DNA from: Anticarsia gemmatalis
Lineage: Eukaryota; Arthropoda; Insecta; Lepidoptera; Erebidae
Reading direction: 5' to 3'
Assembly: GCF_050436995.1 (NCBI RefSeq)
Contig: NC_134767.1
Location: forward strand, 2,294,001-2,358,000
Length of the DNA: 64,000 bases
The notes under the pieces are model-generated. The model was not told where the DNA came from. It worked only from the letters and a program-made list of their open reading frames with translations, and did no database searches. The position numbers and the translations under genes were made by a program. This document shows, piece after piece, positions 1-11,531 of this stretch. Positions within the stretch are counted from its first letter, which is position 1, and each line of letters opens with the position of its first letter.

Positions 1-1691
1 TGTGATGATGATATTCCCAGAACCCAAGTCTCTTTTGTTTCTGATGAACTGCACTGATAGGCCAAAATAAAAAATAATAAGATACCTTAAAGATACTGGC
101 ACATAATTATATGCGACGTAAATTGTTCAAAGGCCTATTTAGTATTTATATTTAAATTAAATGTCTAATATATTATCTCTCTTTAAGAGCGTTTAGGAGT
201 CTAAATAATTTCATAAAATAAAACGATTTTTATCAGGAACGCGACAGTTAACATATTGATTTTTAAATTCAGCTTTGGTATTCAATCAAAACTGAAAACT
301 AGAATTTCTTAAGCATTAAGAGATAAACACATTACGCATTTCCCTCATATTGAATTCTCGCCTAATGCTACCAAATGTGCCAAGTATAATCATAACTATA
401 ATAGCACTAAATTGTCTACGATATGATTTACGTTCAGTAGACTAATAGAGCCTGATTTAATTCATTAGCACCACATGCCCAGCTAATTGAACCTAAGACG
501 GTACAGAGCCATCTATTAGCCTTATGACATCAATAATGATTGCAGTTTAATTGCGTTAACACGAGATGTCGCTAGCTGTTTAAGATTTGATTTATAATGT
601 ACCTTGTGATTCGTAACCAGAGCTAATTGGATGCGATCTTCGGTTGGTTTTTCTGTGTTCTGTTGACCTGTAAAGAATAGAAAAATAGATAAGTACAAAC
701 AAAAATTTAGATGAGAATACACATTTTTTACAACGATTTGAATAGTTTAACCCAGAGGTTAGGTTTAAAGATAATGTCCTTAGCTTATGGGTTTTGTTTG
801 GTACATATGCACCTTACGCATAATAGACCTTGACGCGAAGGTAGTAAGTTTGATTCCCGCTTGAAAGAAATATTAAATATCTGCAATCTACGAATGGTTA
901 ATTCTAGAAGTAACCTTAGTAGCAGAGTTAGTGTAGTAAGATAAGATGATAAAAAGAAGGTCTATACATTAAAACGACTACTTAATGTTTTGTGATGATG
1001 TAAAATTAGTGACTCTCTTCGATTCGAATAACCCATAAAATAAGACACGATATTATTTCGTAGTCTTCCAAGCCGGTAGTTTTACAAGAAACGTAGCAGT
1101 TAGTTAAAGTTAAATTAACCAACATTGTTGAATCTCTGCAAGTTTGAGAAGTTGGAAGTGTTCGACAAAATGTTGTGTAAAACTAGTGCAACGTACTATT
1201 TCTATCAAGTTTTTTACGGGAACTTAAATATTGATGGTACTTTAAGATGCTGCAACCAATGTTTACAAAAACACGTCATGAAAGAAAATAGTACATCACA
1301 CAAGTTCCAAGTCTTACTTAAATGTCTGGTTAGTTATGTTTGACGCTTATATTGAGATAGTTGGTAATCTGGATTAAGAACTATAATTTTAACACCCGGT
1401 ATTCGTCCTATGTAGACGAATTTGCAACCAAGAGAGGAAGTAGTGAATATGAAATTAAAAAATAATGACCAACAAAATAAACTAGCTGAAAATTGCGTTA
1501 TTCGATTGCACGTACATACATACCAAAACATTTCCAATCAACTGACAATACGTTAGCCAAAAACATAGTTAATCAACATTGCACAGAATAATTTACACGA
1601 CAAACCCAGTAATCGTAATTTCAATCCAATACAGTGAATGACATTCAATTTCTCACTACAATATGTGGCCATAAAGTTACACAAAATAACA
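1..1691. other. No recognisable feature
   Basis: A+T-rich sequence. The longest frames are about 70 codons with no coding character. A B-box-like GTTTGATTCCC near 850 may be an old SINE head, too weak to call. Confidence 0.6.
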
Positions 1692-2364
1692 CGTAAGGTT
1701 GGCTACACACATATTCGGGTTGGCATATTCTGTGGCAGTATTTATCGAACAACAAAATTAATTTGCACTTGTTCCGCTTGTGTCGTAACAAGAATCTCTA
1801 CTACTATCGACTAACGATAAGTATGCAAGCTATCGAGATTATATGAAAATCTGATCAACGCCCTTAGCAGGCGCTACAAGAGTTATTTATGCCGTACGTT
1901 TTAAATGTCAAGCTTTTGATACTCAATAGAACTAACGGTAGAGATTCGCGCTACTGATCGGGTAGTTCCTTCGGGTCCGAATGTCACAATTCGGTTTAAA
2001 CATTCAGGCGCGACGATGTCAAGCGGCATTTTTCCGAACATTCATCAACACATATTCAATTTTACCGCCCGGCTTGGCCGATTATTGTTGCTATTCGGTT
2101 CGGCGTTGATCGTCATAGCCGAGTGGCAAAACCAATGAACCCAATCGGCACAAGCCGAACAAGTAAGTCGAGTCAGTTTAAGTGTTCGATAAATACAGCC
2201 GAACCGAACGTGTCGAAGCGAATATGTGTGTAGCAAATCTCAGGCTTGGCGATGTCAAGCGGCATTTTTCCCGAACATTCATCTTTTACACAATATTATG
2301 TTCGATTTACTGCCCGGCTTGGCCGATTATTGTTAAACCGAATATGTGTGTAGCAAGTCTTACG
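1692..2364. mobile_element. TIR element (MITE-like) with internal repeats
   Basis: Ends are inverted: CGTAAGGTTGGCTACACACA at 1692 and its complement around 2338-2364, sharing CTACACACATATTCGG. Inside, a segment (GATGTCAAGCGGCATTTTTC ... CGGCTTGGCCGATTATTGTT) occurs twice, about 2017-2090 and 2257-2330, and the terminal word recurs at 2219-2237. No coding region. Confidence 0.7.
1788..1880 (+). repeat. MITE fragment, 'tatcgactaccgac' family
   Basis: ACTACTATCGACTAACGAT then TATCGAGATTATATGAAAATC matches the pattern at 44882-44970 and, inverted, at 50342-50592. Lies within the 1692-2364 interval, so it may be a component of that element. Confidence 0.4.
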
Positions 2365-3739
2365 GACACACCCATAAATTCAAATTGAGTGCATTATGCG
2401 ACGGCATGGCCCGACCATGTACAGCAATTTCATTAATCTTAGTTTAATTTATGCATAGTTAACTGTTGTTAAAGCAAGCTAGTGATTATACTTGCCTTTA
2501 TTTTGTTGGTTCATCAAGGAAGGGTGTAAAACGATGATAAGCTTGAGGTTTTTTATATAATGAACGTTGCTGCGTTGGGGAGAATGTTACGAGTAAAACA
2601 TAGAATAAATTGGAGTTCTTATGATCGCTGTTCAGAAACGTTTTTAGTTTTTAGATTTATATTTCAAATACTAAGTTTGTTTAATGATTGTAGTAAAATC
2701 AAGTAAGTTTCGTAATTTTGTTTAAATAATGCAAAACTCCTAGTCATTAATCACATTAGTAATAATGTATTTCTTTCACTACACATTAATTTGTAATTAA
2801 TAGCACCTTTGGGGAGACCTTTGTCTAGCAATTTGACAGTATAGTTTACCTGCATATTCTAATAAACGTGATTCTATGATTTTGACAATTTCATTTACTA
2901 TTTATTTTAAAGCCGTCGTCTGGTATGAATTGGTATTATGGCATAATATTGATAGATCTGTTTAAAATTGTTAGAAATCATAATTATGTTCTAAATGTTC
3001 TGTACTTTCTTCCTGTGCGCGAGTTCATCACCACCTTAAAGATTTTCCAAGATATTCGAGAAAATAAAGTAGGTTTTTAATTAGTCGGAAGATGCAGTTT
3101 TAAAAGTATTTTACTTAGGAAGGTATTCTATGATCAAGGCGACTGGTAATCGCTTAGTGAGAAGAATGTGCTTTGAAATTCTTTAGTTTTTCCATTTTTA
3201 TTTTAGTTACAAGAATTTAAGGTAGAGCTACTTGAGTTTAAAAGGAATTAGATATTTTTATAAGATTTTTTTTCTATAGGTATTTATAACCGCTTTTTCG
3301 CCGTTTTACGATGTATGGATTAATGCTATTTCTTAAATAAGTTTACTATTTACTTGCTATAAGCCTTTATAACATATCTGACTAATAAAATAACAGCAAG
3401 GTCTGGCCATATCCCAATTGCTAGGATAATCGAAACTTATATAGAAGTTGTAAAAAACGTTTTTTTTAAATAGACCAATAATTATTGAGACGTTATAAAT
3501 TAGATCGTATAAATTAACAAAAAAATATTAAAATAATAGAAGCATTATGTCACAAAATAGTCAACGCCCAAACGTGGGACAAATGGGACAAGCCTTTGTC
3601 CAGCAGTGGGCCAGTATGTCCAATTTATTACTGTTTCAAAGCAATCACCAATTAAACTACGCATGTCTGCTATGTCGATAACGTCTGCCCCAATACGCGC
3701 CAATAACGATACCACAGAACAATTTAATTATAACTAACC
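2365..3739. other. Mostly featureless A+T-rich stretch
   Basis: Apart from the tail fragment at 3567-3621, I see no repeat or coding signal. Confidence 0.6.
3567..3621 (-). mobile_element. LINE 3'-tail fragment
   Basis: On the minus strand: ACTGGCCCACTGCTGGACAA and AGGCTTGTCCCATTTGTCCC. Confidence 0.55.
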
Positions 3740-4990
3740 CTGGAAGCAAGTGAGACGTGTTCCTAGAACAAAGGTGGAATTCGAGCGTAAATCTAACGTT
3801 GCAGTCTTAGATTATGTGTGACGACAACAGGCTGTGATGTGCAGTTTTGTGCAATTTTGTGCTGTGTTATACTGTGCCTTGTTGTGCAGTTTTGTGCTGT
3901 GTTGTGCAGTTTTGTGAAGTGTTGTACAGTTGGGTCTAATATTGTGCAGTTTTGTGCTGCGTTGTAGTCTTTTTTTATTAAAGCCTGTGTATAAATTTGC
4001 CAATCATGGCTGCGGGCAATTTTAAACAGGGATAAAAATCAAGGAATTTTTTTGTCTGCTAGCATCTTGAATGTTTTTTTATCTAGAAGAAAGTGAAACG
4101 TGTTTGAAGAACAAAGATGGAATGCGAGCGTAAATCTAACGTTGCAGTCTTAGATTACGTGTGACGACAACAGGCTGTGTTGTGCAGTGTTATGCTGTGT
4201 TGTGCAATGTTGTGCAGTTGGGTCTAATATTGTGCCTAGTTGTGCAGTTTTGTGCTGTGTTGTGCAGTTTTGTGAAGCGTTGTGCAGTTTTGTTTAATTT
4301 TTCGCAGTTTTGTGCTGTGTTGTGCTCTTTTTTATACTTAAACCTGTGTTTTAAATTGTCAATAATGACTAGGGGCAATTTTAAAGCAAAGTTAAGAATC
4401 ATTTTTATGTATATTAGCATTTAGAATTTTTCTTTATCTGGAAGCAAGTGAGACGTGTTCCCAGAGCAAAGGCGGAATTCAGGCGTAAATCTAACGTTGC
4501 AGTCTTAGATTACGTGTGACGACAACTGGTTGTGATGTGCTATGCTTTGCAGTTTTGTGCTGTGCTGTGCAGTTTTATGCTATGTTGTGCAGTTGTGTAC
4601 AGTGTTGTGCTCTTTTTTATACTTAAACCTGTGTATAAGATTGCCAATAATGACTAGGGGCCATTTTAAAGCAGGGTTAAGAATCAGCAGGCTTATCAAG
4701 TATCTCAGTTGACAACTAGTGTACGTCAAATTGATGTTCTATTGCTTCTTTGAGATAACGTGTTAATCACTTTAATCTAAGGGAGAAAACAATGTACAGC
4801 ATAGTGGCTTTAAAATAGTTGTCAACTGATGGACCTCCAGGGCATTTTTATGTATACTAGCATCTAGAATGTTTCTTTATCTAGAAGCAAGTGAGACGTG
4901 TTCGTAGAACAAAGGTGGAATTCAGGCGTAAATCTAATGTTGCAGTTTCAGATAACACGTGAGGACCGAACAACATCCAGCTGTGAAGTA
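3740..4990 (+). repeat. Tandem array of about 350-bp units with variable TGTGCAGTTT core
   Basis: Units start near 3742, 4086, 4440 and 4883 with GAAGCAAGTGAGACGTGTTC and continue through AAATCTAACGTTGCAGTCTTAG and GTGACGACAACAGGCTGTG. A core of imperfect TGTGCAGTTT/TGTGCTGTGT repeats of different length in each unit follows, then TTTTATACTTAAACCTGTGT and GGGCAATTTTAAA. The last unit is truncated. The third is lengthened by an inserted MITE. Open frames over the core (Cys/Val-rich peptides) are low-complexity and not genes. Confidence 0.85.
4689..4838 (-). mobile_element. Small MITE inserted in the tandem array
   Basis: Inner inverted repeats TCAGTTGACAACTA (4704-4717) and TAGTTGTCAACTGA (4816-4829) with short outer extensions. 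The body (AACGTGTTAATCACTTTAATC) matches the inverted copy at 44490-44612. It is absent from the other array units, which gives the empty site. Confidence 0.7.
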
Positions 4991-5103
4991 ATATACTATA
5001 TTATGCAATACTTAGACAATTTCGTAATTTTTCAATTTTAGTTACGAAACCTATGAGTTTGATATACCGAGTGTAACTGTCGGGTAGAGTAAAATGTGAT
5101 AGC

Positions 5104-5347
5104 TCATAGCCAATTTTGCTCACTGGTCAAAACGATCTGTAGATAAAACAGCCTTTGGCGCAGTCATTTCCTTAGATGGGTGACCGTCATGGTATGTGAT
5201 CCAAGCTGAGTGAGCATCTCCTTAGGCTTCGTGGCTTTCATGGGCATGTTAAAAGTCGATCCGGGTTGTTATGAATCAATATAACAGTCGGTTTCGGTTG
5301 GACTGTACAAATTTGATGTTACGTTGACCGCTAACCATGCGATAAAA
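5104..5347 (+). mobile_element. 5S-derived SINE, diverged copy
   Basis: TTTTGCTCACTGGTC, then AGATGGGTGACCG (5S-like), AAAAGTCGATCCGGGTTGTT, ending GTTGACCGCTAACCATGCGATAA. Same family as 44613-44873, but older. Confidence 0.7.
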
Positions 5348-6092
5348 AATAAATCTTATGAATATATTTATTTTATAGGTATTTTTTCAATACCAGAACC
5401 TCATTCACATCAAAATTTATGTGTAGTGTATTTATGATGCAAATTATTACATCTCTAACAAAATAATTAAATGTTGATAAACAAAACTAAAATTTCGACG
5501 CAGCATTTGCTACTAGTTCAATCATACACTTTACCTAGAAGTTATCGGAGATACCGTATTTCATATTGTTGATTTTAGGTCATGTTGGTAGTTCACTCAG
5601 TTTTCTAGAACAATACGATCGGTTCCTGAACAAGACTCGGATAACAATCGTATAATGATTGAATTTCTTGGAAAATATCGGTGATATGTATTTGTGGTTG
5701 TGAATTAAAGGTTGTAAGATTCTCGGTGTTTTGTGAAAAATATTGTGACTGCGATAGAATCGATGTTTTCGTAAAATATCTCTGACATGTATTTAAATTT
5801 GAATAATCTGTTAATACAGATACAAAACACTACTTCAACCAAACATTTTAACATAATAATATGATATGTACATAAACCAGATACATATATTATTTAATCC
5901 TTCCCGGTTTGATAAAAGCTCGATAATTTTAAAATTAAAATTATCATGAACATGAAATAATATCATGAATCATACATTTTTTTGTCTTGTATCTTATTCA
6001 CTTAAAGTATGAAAGTATGTGTCTCTCCATCATTAAATATTCACATTTCAAAATATTTGCCTGTTTCCATAACAAGCTTTACTTGCAGCCAA
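5348..6092. other. No recognisable feature
   Basis: A+T-rich. A loosely repeated phrase (AAAATATCGGTGATATGTATTT at about 5671 and AAAATATCTCTGACATGTATTT at about 5775) may be an old duplication. Confidence 0.5.
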
Positions 6093-7102
6093 AGGAGAAT
6101 GCTCAAAAAAAACCCAGGCTGTACACAAAAGTTATGTAACTCAAAAAATTAGTTATACTGTGTAATTGAATTCCCAATGTTTACCTCTATCAAATTCGAT
6201 GGCTGAACATACTATTTTGCTATAACTTTTCAGTAGGGGTTTTCAATATATTTTTATATTTTCTAATATAGGTATGTAACTGAGTAGTACAAAACTACTA
6301 CTACTACTACTAAATAAGTTACCTATATAATTTTAAGTTTTTAATATAGGTATGTAACTGAGTTACATATTAAAAATATTAAAAAATATATTTTTGAAAA
6401 ATGAGTCATCATCAACAGGTCATATATGTCCCCACCGAGGGGCACGAGCCTCCCCTCTTAACAAAGAGGGGGATCAGGCCTTAGTCCACCACACTGGTCT
6501 AATGCGGGTTGGCAGACAATTGAAGGGCTATTATAAGGTAGAAAAGTGTTGTCATGGTGGTAGATTGCTAGCCTATAGCCTATGAAGCACCAAACCCTTC
6601 CATCCCTCTACTGACTTTTGCAGTATGCACGGGAAGAAATGCAGCTGGCACCGTCTATGTTTTTTTTTCGCTCTTAATTCAGCATGGGAGCAATGGGAGA
6701 AATAAGTGATACTGTGTAATTAATTCCAGATATTTACCTCTATCAAATTCAATGGCTAAACATATTATATTGCTATTACTTTTCAGTAGGGGTTTTTAAT
6801 GTATTTTTAATATTTTTTATCATGAATATAAAAAAGACATACCCGCCCACACTACTAGCTGGCGCCCGTAGTGCGGTTTCGATACAATTATATTATTCAA
6901 AAAATAATCATTGTGATGAATGTTTGAAAAATATTTATTTTTTAAATTCACCTTTTAAATAGCAAAAAATAGTATTTAGCCATCGAATTTGATAGAGGCG
7001 AATATCTGGAATTGAATCACTCAGTATCACTAAAATTCTGAGTTACACACCGTTTGTGTACGGCCTGGGTTTTTTTCCCATACATTTTGAGCATTCTCCT
7101 TT
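6093..7102. mobile_element. Long-TIR element with an internal direct duplication
   Basis: Left end AAAGGAGAATGCTC...AACCCAGGCTGTACACAAA and right end ACGGCCTGGGTT...GAGCATTCTCCTTT are inverted partners over roughly 120 bp, including ACCTCTATCAAATTCGATGG. A direct copy of the left arm interior (6154-6265) recurs at 6712-6822, and the inverted copy is at about 6965-7035. A TAC microsatellite sits at 6291-6310. Non-coding, so non-autonomous. Confidence 0.65.
6390..6705 (+). mobile_element. LINE/SINE tail nested in a TIR element
   Basis: CATATATGTCCCCACCGAGG, ACAAAGAGGGGGATCAGGCC and TTAGTCCACCACACTGGTCT are the common lepidopteran LINE/SINE 3' tail, followed by GCAGTATGCACGGGAAGAAA. It interrupts the 6093-7102 element; the 63-aa frame at 6394 is incidental. 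Confidence 0.6.
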
Positions 7103-7409
7103 CTCGAAAACAAACTCACAAACTAGAAGCAAACTCATCAGCATTTAGCTTTTCACAAACTTTAAAAACACAAACACATCAAGCAATTTCTCTTTAAATT
7201 CTGTGTTGTACCGATGGTTTTACATTTTGACTATGTCGTTTACAAATCACATCAGTTTACAAACGATTTATTTTGTTACTGTTGGCTGCGATTTCGTTCG
7301 GTTGGACAGAATTATCATTGAAAACCGTGGCCTATTGCTAATCCTAGCTATCTCTTATTTGTGTTACAGTTATTCTAATTCGATAAAAAGTATTAAATAG
7401 GTGCATATT

Positions 7410-7770
7410 AGTTCCGCCTCTGCTTAGATCAACTTACAAATTCAGACAGACTTATATTCCACAGTAGTAACACAATTTCATTCATTAATTCATTGAGCCA
7501 GTCGCATATACCATTGCACCAAGGTAAAACTAAGTATAAAATGTAAAACTCAATAACAAGTGCCTTATAAGTTATTGGTGACCTGTATTGGTCCAAGAAT
7601 ACTTCCTTGAGGCACACCTACCCTTGCATTGTATGGTAATCTATTAAGCCATAGCTGTAGTTCAAAGCTTACGGGATATTCAAATTCTGTTAGCTTACTG
7701 GACATTTGGCTACCAAGATTTTTTTCAGTGGACCATGTTTACCATACCAGTTTACCATGTATGCCAATAA
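7410..7770 (-). pseudogene. Decayed LINE reverse-transcriptase fragment
   Basis: On the minus strand around 7590-7630 the translation reads VGVPQGSILGP, the conserved RT segment ahead of the catalytic loop, preceded by NRLPYNAR. A stop follows shortly after (near 7573) and the frame shifts. Nothing more of the element is readable. Confidence 0.6.
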
Positions 7771-8705
7771 TCTTTTCTAAAGTCTTGGCGAATTAAAATA
7801 TTTTGGAGTACCAATTTTATCTGATTTCTTATGCATTCCTTCGACAAAGCTTCAATTTTGTCTAAGGATAATACAATTATAAGGATTGCACTTTCTTTTA
7901 CTGCTAAATTATAATGTAGATTCTATAAGAATCTCATTTCTTAAAAACAATCTGGTATAAATATACTATCTATTATGTAGCAGTAGTGTTCGCTCGCTCG
8001 TTTACATCAAACATTAAAAACTTAAACATCAACTCCATTTGTTTCCACTTGTAGCCTGCATTACTATGCATTGGCACGGCCGGGTATATCAATAGCTTTG
8101 ATGTAGTATTGCACTGCCATGATCTATGTGTAGTTTATATTGCTGGTATAAATCAACTGTTATTTGTTAGGTTTCCGTGACTTTTTCAATAGGAAATATT
8201 GGGTTATTAATGTTTTGCTTTTTCGCTGATTGGTACAGTACATTTATATTTACAATTCACTTTTAGGACAAGTTCTTTGGCTTTGCAGTAAATATTGGGT
8301 TGCAATAATATAAAGTTATTGGAAACAAAAATCTATTAGCTTAAATAATCGGGCTTGTAATAAAAAATACCATTTATTTTACCCGTTTGGACTAGTTAAG
8401 GCAATCATTTACAATCGTTTATGTAGAAATTTTATTATTTTACAGAATATAAATTTTGTTTTCACCATTGCTTTGATTTGAACCATCGAAATAAATACTA
8501 ACTTTCAAACTTTAAGTTTAAAGCTTTCGAACATCTAATTTGAGCACTGAATTCAAAGCAACTAAATTACAGTAACGCCTGCATAATCTTCATAATGCCT
8601 TATAAGCTAAACCAGATGGAAGGCTTATACGATTATCATGGCTGACTATATTGTCGTCTCAATTATCATCTCACAAAATAGTAGGATATAGCAAATTGTA
8701 CTTAC
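7771..8705. other. No recognisable feature
   Basis: A+T-rich, presumed intron if the candidate minus-strand exons are real. Confidence 0.5.
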
Positions 8706-8760
8706 GCAGATTTGTGGCTTTCTTGTTTCTTTGGTGGATGCTCCTGGTGCATGAAAATGC
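8706..8760 (-). CDS. Candidate host exon 3 of 3 (55 nt)
   Basis: Excellent acceptor (CTTTTTTATTTCTATTGCAG) and donor (CTGC|GTAAGTAC) on the minus strand. Joined to the 65-nt block it reads GIFMHQEHPPKKQESHKS and leaves 2 nt for a further exon outside what I can identify. If the 65-nt block is skipped, the 70-nt block also joins in frame (GHFHAPGASTKETRKPQIC). All three frames are open, so frame alone is weak evidence here. Confidence 0.4.
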
Positions 8761-10164
8761 CTGCAATAGAAATAAAAAAGGGTAATCAATGACTAATCTA
8801 TACTCACATAACATCTGGTTAAAGTAAATTAGTTGTAGGGGTGTTTTTAAAAAGCACTTATATATGATTTCTCTTCATTGAAAACTCACAAAAGATACTA
8901 CAAATAGACGAAGTAAAGATAAAAAGAAATTAAATTACGACAAATCATTTCACAATATAAAATGGAGCTCTGCATTGAAAAACGTAATCCAATTCTACGG
9001 CTTTTATAATTTCATTCAATTTTTGGTTTAATCGAAGCCTTTTATACTTAAAAACCAATCGCCTAATCAAAATTCAACCTGTGTTTCTCAGTTCTTCAAC
9101 ACAACTGCACGCAATGATGACTGCGCCGATCACCTAACCAAGCTTTCTTACGAGACCCTAGAGAGGTGGTTCCATTTCAAGAACAACAGCAATCCTTTGT
9201 AAAACTTTACCGTTTGCTTGTACCCATGGGGAAAGATAAAAGAGACGGGGTACCATCGTCTTTGAGGAAAACGGGATGGATGGAGAGCTTTTGATGTTTG
9301 GTTAGTTTATGGGAAATATTGATGTTGAATTTATTTCTGGAGAAATATGATTTAGCAGATATTTTATTTACATTTTTTTTGCTTCTGGGTCATTTACAAG
9401 AGTATTAAAATTCGTGACAAATGTAAAATAAAAGGGAGGATTTTTACTTCAGACTTTCCAATTTTAATCAATATAACTGTAAATAAAGATAAGGCATTTA
9501 ATGGATATTCAAATTCGAAACTAAAATCTTATTCGTTTTGTTGATGCAAAATAATTATTTACATAGTAACTAAGTATACAGATCACACATCACGAACATT
9601 TATCCTACGCTTTCCTAGAACCACCCTTTTAGCGACGAAACAATGAAAGAGGCGAAGTTTACAGACATATACGACGTACAGTGAGCCCTTTACCCTCGCA
9701 CGAAAATCCTAGGAAACGTCCAAAGCGGCTCATAAAACAACCCAGCAATAAAGCCTCCCCGCAACTGACCAATAAAAGAAAAACCCAGTTCCCTGTACCA
9801 CACACTGCCTTTTGACATAAAGACGAAATAACAGCAACAAAAAATATCATAAATTTAGAAATACGGACCTACCTCAACTTTGGAAGTTCATTCATAAAAC
9901 TGCAGCGGTAACTGACTTTAGAGTTAAATGAAAATAAAAAAAGTAAAAAACTGGGATCCAGCAATTTCCAAACGGTTTAGTTTAAAAGTACCCACTAGTG
10001 AACTAACTCCCAATGCACTACAAACTTTCCGTTGCCTGCGGTATGAACTAGTGGTGGGGCTAATGCTAGGTTACGGGAATTCCGTAATGAAAAAACTGTA
10101 CTCATTCTCCTGTAAATTCTTTGTAAATAATGTTACGGTATTCAAAGAATACAGTTTTTATACC
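8761..10164. other. Presumed intronic or intergenic
   Basis: A mildly GC-richer block at about 9600-9850 has only short frames. Nothing else is supported. Confidence 0.5.
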
Positions 10165-11531
10165 AATATTTGATATTTACTTCACTCATTTTTAAAGTAG
10201 ATCGTTCGAAGTCTTGTTTTATTTATATCAATAGTATTCTTGAACAGGTCCACAACTGGTTCACTTGTAATAATCTGTTATTAAATTCTAACAAAACTAA
10301 GTGCATTAGGTTCACTATGCCCAACGCGAGGAATTCAGGTACTAACATAGTCTTAAATGGGCAAACTATCGATTTGGTAGATTCGGCAACTTTTTTAGGT
10401 ATCAGTCTGGATAGCAAGCTCCAATGGGGCACTCAGATAGCGCATCTCTCGGGGAGACTCAGCTCCGCCGCGTACGCAATCAGAAAAGTAAGACAGTTTG
10501 CTGGTGTGGATGCGGCAAGACTGGTTTACTTTAGTTATTTTCACAGCGTCATGTCTTACGGTATATTACTGTGGGGTAAGGCTGCTGATATAGATGTTAT
10601 TTTTGTCCTTCAAAAAAGAGCTATCCGTGCAATTTATAGTTTAGGAGCGCGAGACTCCTTGAGAGAGCTTTTTGGGCAGATAGGGATACTGACGGTGTCA
10701 TCACAGTATGTGCTTGCAAACTTGTTGTATATAAAACAAAATTTAGGGACTTTCGCAACAAATAGCGATAGACACAATTATAACACTAGAAACAGACACA
10801 AATTAGTAGGTCCCCATCATCGTTTACACAAGGTGCACAATTCGTTTGTAGGTCTCGGCATTCGTTTCTTCAACAAGCTTCCAAAGCACATCATGGATTT
10901 ACCCCTGCCAAAATTCAAAGTTGCTGTTAAGGAACATCTCGTTAGGAAAGCTTATTACAGAATTGATGAGTATCTAAACGACAATAGCTCTTGGGATTAG
11001 TCGCTCGCTTGATTAGGATTCTTTGAAATTAGGGAACTTTGCTATAAATTGTATAAACTCAGTAGCAGTAGGTCTAATATTGTAAAATATGGGCAATTAA
11101 TGATGCAAATAGGTGATGTTACGTACAATTTGATGTTATTCATAAAACTGTCACTTTTTTTCTTTTATAATGTTCACAACCAGTGTGCTCACTTGCTGCC
11201 CATATTCTTATTATCACATGCTAGTAGGTGCTCCCAACATACGGTATGATCAGAGACTAATAAATAACCTAGCTATATTAATTTAACTTAATTGACGTTT
11301 AGTCTATATCGCTGATTGTTGGCAGCTCCTCGCATGATCAATTATTGTATCAACCACATTGTAAAACTTTTGGCGATTGAAAAGAGTGGCCGTGAGTTTC
11401 TCGCTAGCTCTTCTCATAAGGCTCTACCCCCTTTCCGAGCTAGTGGTAGATTCAGTAATTGTAACGACTATCATAAGTGTCAATATTTGACCTAAATGAA
11501 TAAATGATTTGATTTTGATTTTGATTTGATT
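10165..11531 (+). mobile_element. 5'-truncated LINE with 3' UTR and TGATTT tail
   Basis: ORF2 end (to 11000), about 500 bp of 3' UTR, an AATAAATGATTTG signal near 11495, then TGATTTTGATTTTGATTTGATTT (11503-11528). Simple-repeat tails of this kind are typical of CR1/Jockey-related LINEs. I did not find a convincing target duplication. Confidence 0.8.
10170..11000 (+). CDS. Non-LTR retrotransposon ORF2, 3' part (RT end and C-terminal domain)
   Basis: 276 residues of a Jockey/CR1-like reverse transcriptase. The frame opens with TSLIFKVDR, the text that normally follows the YADD catalytic motif, so the copy is 5'-truncated just past the active site. Next come the thumb-like region (VHNWFTCNNLLLNSNKTKCIRF, LGISLDSKLQWG, YGILLWGKA) and the C-terminal block (RHNYNTRNRHKL, GLGIRFFNKLPK). 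The stop at 10998-11000 appears natural. An open frame of this length with no break suggests a fairly young copy, but without the palm motifs it cannot act. The first few residues (MIF) are probably flanking sequence. The clade is uncertain between Jockey and CR1. Confidence 0.85.
   Translation: MIFTSLIFKVDRSKSCFIYINSILEQVHNWFTCNNLLLNSNKTKCIRFTMPNARNSGTNIVLNGQTIDLVDSATFLGISLDSKLQWGTQIAHLSGRLSSAAYAIRKVRQFAGVDAARLVYFSYFHSVMSYGILLWGKAADIDVIFVLQKRAIRAIYSLGARDSLRELFGQIGILTVSSQYVLANLLYIKQNLGTFATNSDRHNYNTRNRHKLVGPHHRLHKVHNSFVGLGIRFFNKLPKHIMDLPLPKFKVAVKEHLVRKAYYRIDEYLNDNSSWD

Noticed and set aside
4161..4424. Open frames on both strands in the TGTGCAGTTT core
   Set aside because: Low-complexity products of a simple repeat; they vary with repeat number and lack any gene signal.
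9873..9899. 27-nt minus-strand block between CTGCAG acceptor and GTAGGT donor, considered as another exon of the candidate gene
   Set aside because: Placed between the 65-nt and 55-nt blocks it must be read after 2 nt, which gives TTA TGA, an immediate stop. The acceptor also lacks a pyrimidine tract.
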